A DNA stretch of 64,000 nt from Anaerocolumna sp. (lineage in GTDB: Bacteria > Bacillota > Clostridia > Lachnospirales > Lachnospiraceae), in assembly GCA_029239975.1 (NCBI GenBank), contig JARBTX010000001.1, forward strand, positions 87,744 to 151,743. Reading direction: 5' to 3'. The position numbers and the translations under genes were made by a program. This document shows, piece by piece, positions 58,263 through 64,000 of this stretch. The notes under the pieces are model-generated. The model saw only the letters and a list, made by a program, of their open reading frames with translations, made no database searches and was not told where the DNA came from. Numbering within the stretch: position 1 is the first letter of the stretch; each line of letters begins with the position of its first letter.

Positions 58263-59522
58263 TTAGTCAACTACACGGTTTAATACATGGATTCTTAATC
58301 GTGATTTTGGTAAAGTAGGCATGCGGTTTAAACTATAACGTAAATCTTGTCTTGGTACTTTATAATCCATGTGATTTGAGAGAAAATCTAAGCTTGCTTT
58401 CATAACTTCTAGTGTTACAAGTTCTCCTGCACATCGATGTCCCATGTTACTATCTCCACCACCTTGTGGTACAAATTGAAATGGGTTCGTCTCTTTATTT
58501 GCAAATCGTTCTGGTATAAATTCATAAGGTTTTAGATATATTCTTGAATCATGATCTGTACCATAAATATCAAACATAACTAAATCACCTTTCTTAAAAT
58601 AGCAATTTCTCCATAAAAAGTCTCTCTTAACCCTAGTTCCAACAAAAGGTGCAAATGGATAAAATCTTCTTACTTCCTGCGCAAACATCTGATTATAATT
58701 ATCATCTCTTAATTGAAATAAAATACGACATTCTGGATGTTTATATAATGCTAAGGCTCCAAAAGTAACATATGTTGCAATCGCAACGATTGGTCTGATT
58801 ATATTAATTAACTCAACAGCCGCTATTTGTGTTGTCAAGTATTTTCCGTTGGACTCTTTATGCCAGGCGATTTTATATGCAGCTGAATTTTCATCCACCT
58901 TTAATCTACGCAATCTAATATCTTCAATGATTCCCCTTATCCAGGATTCTGTTCTTTTACGAGCGCATTTTCCTTGATGATATCTTGTTCCAACAGTAGC
59001 AAATCCATCTATCATTTTGCCAAGATCACTTGCTCTTTGATTTATTTCGATATATTTTAATGGTACGCCAGCCCATCTACACGCAACCTGACACATGATT
59101 CTTTGTGCTTCATCAAAAAGTATAATTTCTTTTCCAACCCATCGAATACTATTATAACTCCATTGTTCTCTCGTATAGTTAACTAATACTTTTAAATTTT
59201 GTGGGGTCATAATTGACATAAACATTTGTTTTCGCTGTTTATGGGCATTTCCATCTAAACCCTGTACTCCATTTTGTCCAACTAACGTTTTTTGGACCCG
59301 TTTTGGAGCAGCACCCTTTCTTTGGAATCGTTTCTCATCGTAAAATATCTTTCCAGCTTCTTCTCCACTCATGCATATAACTTTCTGTCCCATGATCCGA
59401 GTAATAAATAAATCTGATTGATATTTACGGCACCTTTTTTGTATAAACTGGTAACCATCTAATAATAAACAAATGCTACTATCTAACATTTTGTCCATTG
59501 GAACTTTACTATATGAACTCAA
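58263..59522 (-). CDS. Cytochrome P450, CYP152-like (fatty-acid peroxygenase type)
   Basis: The 419-residue haem protein matches the CYP152 class: an N-terminus of the form VPMDKMLDSSICLLLDGYQF, the RP pair in NIIRPIVAIATYVTFGA, an EVRRFYPFAPF helix K, and the haem Cys in GHRCAGELVTLEVMK. Such enzymes use H2O2 directly to hydroxylate or decarboxylate fatty acids and need no redox partner. I choose the TTG at 59522 as start: AGGTG is six bases before it and the length fits relatives; the longer GTG start overlaps that site. A hydrogen-peroxide-using enzyme in an anaerobe is unusual. The gene lies 26 bases before the c-di-GMP gene. Confidence 0.88.
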   Translation of the reverse strand: MSSYSKVPMDKMLDSSICLLLDGYQFIQKRCRKYQSDLFITRIMGQKVICMSGEEAGKIFYDEKRFQRKGAAPKRVQKTLVGQNGVQGLDGNAHKQRKQMFMSIMTPQNLKVLVNYTREQWSYNSIRWVGKEIILFDEAQRIMCQVACRWAGVPLKYIEINQRASDLGKMIDGFATVGTRYHQGKCARKRTESWIRGIIEDIRLRRLKVDENSAAYKIAWHKESNGKYLTTQIAAVELINIIRPIVAIATYVTFGALALYKHPECRILFQLRDDNYNQMFAQEVRRFYPFAPFVGTRVKRDFLWRNCYFKKGDLVMFDIYGTDHDSRIYLKPYEFIPERFANKETNPFQFVPQGGGDSNMGHRCAGELVTLEVMKASLDFLSNHMDYKVPRQDLRYSLNRMPTLPKSRLRIHVLNRVVD

Positions 59523-59597
59523 TAAATACACCTGCTTTCTTATAAATGTAAAAAAACTAGTATTATTATGTACGTATTATGGAATAAAATACTATAA

Positions 59598-59688
59598 AAA
59601 AAGCTATTGATATATTTATGAAATAAGTTGTACTAGAGAAATTAGGCTCTATGGTTAACTTAAAATCATTCATATATAACAGCTTTTT
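59598..59688. terminator. Nested hairpin terminator downstream of the Cys-rich gene
   Basis: AAAAAGCTATTGATATAT pairs with ATATATAACAGCTTTTT with small mismatches and encloses a second stem TAAGTT...AACTTA with inner AGAG/CTCT. On the minus strand it ends in seven T residues. Confidence 0.65.
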
Positions 59689-59698
59689 CTAAACTATC

Positions 59699-60067
59699 TT
59701 ACATATTACTCATATTTCTACATTCGCTAGCACACTGTTTACAGACATCAACACAACTTTTACAGTGTTGATCTTCAAACATTCCACACTCAGTAGCACA
59801 TGTATTACAAATATCGGCACAGGCATTGCATATTTCGATTGCATTGGAACTTTCCCTAGACATAAAACATGCAGCGGTAGAACAAATCTCCGAACAGTCT
59901 TGTAACGCTTTGATACAGTTTATTCTTGATTTTACGTCTTCTTCTTGTAGACACATTGTTAAACATTCTTGACAAATTTGTGCACATTTAACGCATAAAT
60001 CAATACAATTTTGATGTGGATTTCCACCTTGCTTTATGGAAGTTGGTATATTCATAGTTGTAAACAT
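59699..60067 (-). CDS. Cys-rich four-helix-bundle copper-storage-like protein (DUF326/Csp family)
   Basis: The 122-residue protein has about 20 cysteines, mostly in CxxxC or CxxC pairs along four helices (CIDLCVKCAQICQECLTMC; CSEICSTAACF; CNACADICNTCATEC; CVDVCKQCASEC), as in copper-storage proteins and the DUF326 family. It likely binds many Cu(I) ions in its core; it lacks a signal peptide and so is cytosolic. Start 60067 has GAAAGGAGAG; the earlier frame start lacks a site. An inverted repeat lies just upstream (60093-60124). Confidence 0.88.
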   Translation of the reverse strand: MFTTMNIPTSIKQGGNPHQNCIDLCVKCAQICQECLTMCLQEEDVKSRINCIKALQDCSEICSTAACFMSRESSNAIEICNACADICNTCATECGMFEDQHCKSCVDVCKQCASECRNMSNM

Positions 60068-60092
60068 AATAAACTCTCCTTTCAAATTTCAT

Positions 60093-60124
60093 TTACAAAG
60101 TTATTGTTTTCGTTATAACTGTAA
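60093..60124. promoter_or_regulatory. Inverted repeat upstream of the copper-storage-like gene
   Basis: TTACAAAGTTAT and TATAACTGTAA are complementary with one extra base, spaced 9 bases apart, 26 bases before the start codon. The TACA...TGTA pattern recalls BlaI/CopY-type repressor sites, but no regulator gene is nearby. This is a suggestion only. Confidence 0.4.
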
Positions 60125-60185
60125 ATATACTTCGGTAGTTTAATTATATATGAAAAATAATGGTATATATATTAACATAAAAAAA

Positions 60186-60220
60186 TGAACCCAAGTTATT
60201 TAAAAATTAACTTGGGTTCA
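60186..60220. terminator. Terminator after the surface-protein gene
   Basis: TGAACCCAAGTTA pairs perfectly with TAACTTGGGTTCA around a short AT loop. In the minus direction seven T residues follow. Confidence 0.9.
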
Positions 60221-60311
60221 CGTTTACAAATATAAGTCATAAACATAAACTAATGTTTCATGAATTTAAGTATATCTCATCTACAAAAAAAGATTTAATA
60301 TTTCTATATAA

Positions 60312-61223
60312 TTATTTAGAAGCTTTTTTCTTTTGATTTAATACAACAATACCACCTAACAATACAACAACTCCTGCAATACTTATGATAACTATAGGCA
60401 TAGTGCTGTTATCTTTATCTGCAGTTGTAGTGGTACTTACTAATTGCACTTCTTCTGTTCCGTCTTCTGATGTAGTAGTCATAACATCATCTGTTGCATC
60501 AACTGTAGTTATTTTCACCATATCATCTGTTACTTCAATGCCCTCACCTACAACGGTTTCATCAGGAGCAGCTACAGGGGTATCTTCAACCATACCGGAT
60601 GTATATAATTCAGCTGGTATACCTTCAACAACTTTAACGTTGTCTTTACCTATTAATTCAGCGATAAAATCAGCATTTTCTTGATTAAATGGATTAATCC
60701 CTACTTCAATTGCTCCATCAATTGGGTTTGTATGAGTTACAGTAATTCCTTTTTCAGTAATCTTTTCTAAATTATCTTCAAAGACAATTTTATTAATTTC
60801 TTCTTGTAATGCTAGTGTTTCTTTGTCCACTTCAGCAACTCCTGTTGTTGCCATTTCTGCAACTTCACTTGTAGCATATAATACAGCAGCCTGACCATCT
60901 ATTACTTTTATTTGATCTTTACCAAATACATCATATAAATAATCCGCATTTTTCTCACTATAAGGAGTAATACCGATTTCAATATAATTATCTACTGGAG
61001 CAGTATAAGTAGCTGAAAATCCTTTTTCTTCAAGGTCTTTAGCATTGGTATCAAAAATGTACTTGTCAATTTTACTTTGTAAATCTAATAATTCACTATT
61101 AACACTTTCTATTTGAATTTCGTATGTTGAGCTATCTACTGTTTCTGCTAATGCTACTCCTGTAGAAAATGCGGATAAACATAAACCTAACATGATTGCT
61201 TTCACTAATTTTGTTCTAAACAT
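60312..61223 (-). CDS. Exported repeat protein with C-terminal membrane anchor, unknown function
   Basis: The 303-residue protein has a signal peptide (cleaved after STGVALA near residue 26), two homologous segments of about 75 residues (LLDLQSKIDKYIFDTNAKDL and TLALQEEINKIVFEDNLEKI onward, each with a hydrophobic -EIGI/-EVGI-P strand and ending VID/VEG..A.LY), a Thr/Asp-rich linker and a C-terminal helix (IVIISIAGVVVLLGGIVVL) followed by KKK. It lacks an LPxTG motif. It is probably displayed at the cell surface. The function is unknown; the internal duplication is the main clue. It is alone, with its own terminator. Confidence 0.7.
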   Translation of the reverse strand: MFRTKLVKAIMLGLCLSAFSTGVALAETVDSSTYEIQIESVNSELLDLQSKIDKYIFDTNAKDLEEKGFSATYTAPVDNYIEIGITPYSEKNADYLYDVFGKDQIKVIDGQAAVLYATSEVAEMATTGVAEVDKETLALQEEINKIVFEDNLEKITEKGITVTHTNPIDGAIEVGINPFNQENADFIAELIGKDNVKVVEGIPAELYTSGMVEDTPVAAPDETVVGEGIEVTDDMVKITTVDATDDVMTTTSEDGTEEVQLVSTTTTADKDNSTMPIVIISIAGVVVLLGGIVVLNQKKKASK

Positions 61224-61554
61224 AATATTTTCCTCTTCTTTCTTTTAATCAATTTATAGTTATAGTTACGGTTACGATTATTTCTAAGGGAATCGTATCA
61301 TAGTTATTTTTAATTTATTGGTGTCAATTTTAAGTTTTATTCTTTACCTTTTGTATGAAATCTTCATCCTCTTTTTACTATTCATTTTTATTTTAATTTA
61401 TCATCAATTCTCTTTGGTACCGAAAGAGAATGTTTGTGTTGCCTCCTTTCTTAACTGCTTACAATGATTAGACGAGGGTATAAATTAAATGGTTCCATTA
61501 ATCGATAATTTTTTTTAATTATTTTGTTGGTGCAAACATAAGTGTGTATAAATA

Positions 61555-61663
61555 ATGAATATGAGTGTTCCCCTAATCATCTGACTCGCCTTTTCTTCAA
61601 GTGTTACAAGGCAACACTTTTAGCCGGTCTTAGTCATCTGAATAGGGGAACACTCATATTCAT
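61555..61663. repeat. Large inverted repeat with nested pseudoknot-like element
   Basis: Perfect 21-base arms (61555-61575 and 61643-61663) enclose a loop. Inside, AAGTGTT/AACACTT (61599-61605/61613-61619) forms a hairpin whose loop ACAAGGC can pair with GCCTT at 61588-61592, an H-type pseudoknot. ATCTGA also occurs once on each side as a direct repeat. Neither strand has a U-run beside it, so it is not an ordinary terminator. The rest of the 592-base gap (61224-61815) holds no gene. Confidence 0.75.
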
Positions 61664-61815
61664 AGTTTATAAATGCAATACCTGCATTACTATAGTTCTT
61701 TAAGTTAAAAACGAAAGAACTTTAGTTATTTCTTTAAGTTAGTCCGTTATATTATAAATAATATTTCTTCTAGCAAATTAAAATTCAATCAACTTAAGGT
61801 GAAAAATTATCGTAT

Positions 61816-63651
61816 TCATTCCATTTCATTTAGAAATGGAGTCTTTTCTCCATAATATAATAAATCTAATTTATGCATTGCTCTGGTACATGCAATGTAT
61901 AACAGGCTTTTATCAAGTATGGTGTTATAAGTTATATAATCTACGTTTGGCACAATGATTTGATCGAATTCTAAACCTTTTGCCATATGAGCAGATGTAA
62001 TAATAATTCCACCATGGAATTCGTTACTATGAAAGTCTAGAAATTGAATTGAATTTTGGAATGTTTTTAAATTATGATAAAGCTCATCAGCTTGATCTTG
62101 TGTTTTGCATATTATTCCTAATGTGTTATATTCCGAATGTTGAAAATGATTGATAATATGATTTATTTTACTTATTTGATCTATTTTACTTTGACAATGT
62201 GAAATACTTGGCTTGTCTCCATGTCTTTCAATTGGAATTAACTTATTATTCTCCCTGATACACTGCGCAAAGGTTGTAATTTCATATGTGGAGCGATAAC
62301 TCTTATTTAATTCAACACATTCTGCAGTTTCAAATACTTTATTAATCGTTTCGATGAAAGAAGAACTATAGGGGTTAACCGATTGATTACCATCTCCTAA
62401 GATTGTCATTCTACATTGATATAGTTTTGAAATAACAGCATATTGAATTGGTGTATAATCTTGCATTTCATCAATTAATAAATGCTTAACATTATTATTT
62501 ACATTCAATCCTTCATAAAATAGTTTGGTATAGATAAAAGGGAATACATCAGAATACTCTAGCTCACCATTATCTCCAATTTGAAACAGTTCCTTCTTAT
62601 TCAAATGAGTATAATAATTTTGATATAAAGTGAAAGTATCTTTATATAGAAACATTTCATCCACAGTTTTTCTTATTCGTTTTACTTCATAAGCTTTTAA
62701 GGTAGTGTTTTTCTCTCTCTTATATTTTGATATAATATCTTGCGCTATTTTATCTAATCTTTTTTTTATAGGAAGATTTCTTAAATCAATATATTTGTTC
62801 ATTACTAGTTCCTTGGTAAAAGAAATGCCATTTATCTCAATGTCTTTTGGATTAAAATATTGATATTCTGCATTCAAAAAGTACTCATCTAAATCTTTAA
62901 CAAAATCAAAAGTTGATTTGTATTGTATACAATTGATGTATTCTTCATTTGTTAAAGTGATTAGTCTGGATACTTGTTGGTTAAATGTCTGAAAGGGTTT
63001 TGATATTAGGTTACCTGCTACTTCTTCCATTCCAATTTCACTTATTTCTTCTTCACCAAATTCAGGCAGTACATTCGATATATAATCACCAAACACTTTA
63101 TTTGGTGAAATGATTAATATATCTTTTGATTTTAAGTTGCCATTATTTCTATATAATAAATACGCTACTCGGTGCAGTGCTATGGATGTTTTTCCCGATC
63201 CTGCAACTCCTTGGATAATTAAGATTTTAGAATTTTCATTTCTTATGATAGAATTCTGCTCTCGTTGTAAGGTAGCAACAATATTTTTCATCTTTTCATC
63301 TGAAGTATTGCTTAACTCTCTTTGCAGTACTTCATCATTAATATTCATGGAACTTTCTATCATGTATTCCATGTTACCTTTTTTAATTTTATATTGTCTC
63401 TTTACTAAGATCTCACCTTCTACCTGTCCCATTGGAGCAATATAGTGTGCAGTACCTATCTCATAATCATAAAATAAACTCGAAATTGGAGCACGCCAGT
63501 CGTATATCAAGGGTTCATTTTTATTTGATAAAAAAGCATGTAGACCAATGTAAAAAGTATATTCCTTATCATCTAAGGAACTTTTAAAATCTAACCTGCC
63601 AAAGTAAGGGCTATTAATCAATTTTTTAATACTTCGCAGCTTTTTCTGCAT
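61816..63651 (-). CDS. helD: HelD-type superfamily 1 helicase, main part (frame-disrupted gene)
   Basis: The 611-residue frame carries the SF1 motor of a HelD-like RNA-polymerase-associated ATPase: INSPYFGRLDF at its start, Walker A GVAGSGKTSIALHR, Walker B LLIDEMQDYTPIQYA, motif III LGDGNQSVNPYS and late motifs GLEFDQIIVPNVDYI and YIACTRAM. HelD removes stalled polymerase in Bacillus. The N-terminal arm is encoded in a different frame (63626-63811) with a 26-base overlap from ATG 63651. The usual residues between the two parts appear missing, so the gene is probably broken by a deletion/frameshift, or there is a sequencing error. Confidence 0.75.
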   Translation of the reverse strand: MQKKLRSIKKLINSPYFGRLDFKSSLDDKEYTFYIGLHAFLSNKNEPLIYDWRAPISSLFYDYEIGTAHYIAPMGQVEGEILVKRQYKIKKGNMEYMIESSMNINDEVLQRELSNTSDEKMKNIVATLQREQNSIIRNENSKILIIQGVAGSGKTSIALHRVAYLLYRNNGNLKSKDILIISPNKVFGDYISNVLPEFGEEEISEIGMEEVAGNLISKPFQTFNQQVSRLITLTNEEYINCIQYKSTFDFVKDLDEYFLNAEYQYFNPKDIEINGISFTKELVMNKYIDLRNLPIKKRLDKIAQDIISKYKREKNTTLKAYEVKRIRKTVDEMFLYKDTFTLYQNYYTHLNKKELFQIGDNGELEYSDVFPFIYTKLFYEGLNVNNNVKHLLIDEMQDYTPIQYAVISKLYQCRMTILGDGNQSVNPYSSSFIETINKVFETAECVELNKSYRSTYEITTFAQCIRENNKLIPIERHGDKPSISHCQSKIDQISKINHIINHFQHSEYNTLGIICKTQDQADELYHNLKTFQNSIQFLDFHSNEFHGGIIITSAHMAKGLEFDQIIVPNVDYITYNTILDKSLLYIACTRAMHKLDLLYYGEKTPFLNEME

Positions 63652-63811
63652 TATCAAGTCCAGCAATATTCTCCCATATATATTGCTTCGTTTCTACAAT
63701 ATCTTTCGCATAATCTTTCACCTTCCTATCTATTTCGTCATAGGAAGTTTGTAATTCATCTATTACCATATCTAAAAAAAGTTTTTCTTCTTTCTCATTC
63801 TTGTTTATCAT
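63626..63811 (-). pseudogene. helD: HelD N-terminal arm, separated by a frame change
   Basis: The 61-residue frame starts MINKNEKEEKLFLDMVIDEL and continues as a coiled coil to ENIAGLDNAEKAAKY, then stops, matching the extreme N-terminal coiled coil of HelD proteins. AAGGAGGATACATT precedes the ATG at 63811. The next frame (+1 relative) continues directly into the SPYFGRLDF region of the main part. Typical HelD proteins have an extra 30 or so residues at this junction. Confidence 0.7.
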
Positions 63812-63924
63812 AATGTATCCTCCTTAGATTTGTATCAACATTATAAAGAAAATCAAAAAAATTACTAGACTTTTTCTCTGGGATATAGTACTATATTGTA
63901 ATCGTACGGCCCTTGGCCAAATAT

Positions 63925-63970
63925 AAAACATGCACAAAAATTCAGGTAATTTTTGTGCATGTTTTATATT
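63925..63970. terminator. Perfect palindromic terminator near the window end
   Basis: ATAAAACATGCACAAAAATT pairs with its exact complement around a short CAGGT loop and is flanked by T residues. It probably ends a minus-strand gene beyond the window, or reads in both directions. Beyond it, a 16-base unit (TATATTTTTGCTTTT) repeats to the end at 64000. Confidence 0.75.
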
Positions 63971-64000
63971 TTTGCTTTTTATATTTTTGCTTTTTATATT

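Overview
The window is chromosomal DNA from a low-GC, anaerobic, spore-forming Firmicute, most likely a Lachnospiraceae member close to Lachnoclostridium (Clostridium) phytofermentans. The species is an inference from gene content. Supporting genes are an AT-rich set of oxygen-sensitive enzymes (CO dehydrogenase, [FeFe]-hydrogenase-like protein, 2[4Fe-4S]-type ferredoxin), a clostridial sufCBDSU operon, a V-type ATPase, a CwlC-like amidase and a Csp-type germination protease. No tRNA, rRNA, CRISPR array, transposase or phage gene was found. Apart from one broken helicase the region reads as core genome.

Layout. 1-2.5 kb: start of gcvH, gcvT behind a tandem glycine riboswitch, then a divergent T-box leader driving ilvBN (2.5-4.8 kb). 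5-12.6 kb, mostly minus strand: YkgJ-type Cys-cluster protein, gdhA, SPOR amidase, GNAT protein, lipoprotein, split LysO-type exporter, pyk. 13-17 kb, plus strand: Na+/phosphate symporter and an OmpR-type two-component system. 17-21.6 kb: two tandem arylsulfotransferase-like proteins. 21.8-27.3 kb: HD protein, four-module persulfide/CoA-disulfide reductase fusion, [FeFe]-hydrogenase-like protein and ferredoxin. 27.5-32.6 kb: sufCBDSU. 32.8-34.9 kb: orphan cooS. 35-40.4 kb: small proteins, Csp protease, a DUF4914-like P-loop protein and MpsC/DUF2294. 40.7-45.5 kb: unknown clostridial protein, CNNM/CorC-type protein, membrane pyrophosphatase, DUF1540 protein. 45.6-54.3 kb: a nine-gene V-type ATPase operon whose rotor subunit carries the Na+-site residues. 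54.7-56.2 kb: cold-shock protein, HMA-like protein and about 1 kb of non-coding DNA. 56.2-64 kb: c-di-GMP phosphodiesterase, CYP152-type P450, Cys-rich copper-storage-like protein, a duplicated-domain surface protein and a disrupted helD.

How parts fit together. Several genes deal with ion-motive force (V-ATPase, pyrophosphatase, Na+/Pi symporter, MpsC, CNNM). Iron-sulfur supply (suf, persulfide reductase, ferredoxin) lies beside its consumers (hydrogenase-like protein, CO dehydrogenase). Leader-RNA control (glycine riboswitch, T-box, a hairpin in the gdhA leader) covers amino-acid metabolism.

The strongest candidate for something undescribed is at about 55.19-56.17 kb: three diverged tandem copies of a roughly 220-250-nt non-coding unit. 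Each has a -10-like box, a 5'-terminal stem in two clear copies and one degenerate copy, a hairpin whose TCTC loop can pair with a GAGA segment about 100 nt downstream, and an intrinsic terminator. The loop pairing shows compensatory change between copies, which suggests a structured small-RNA family.
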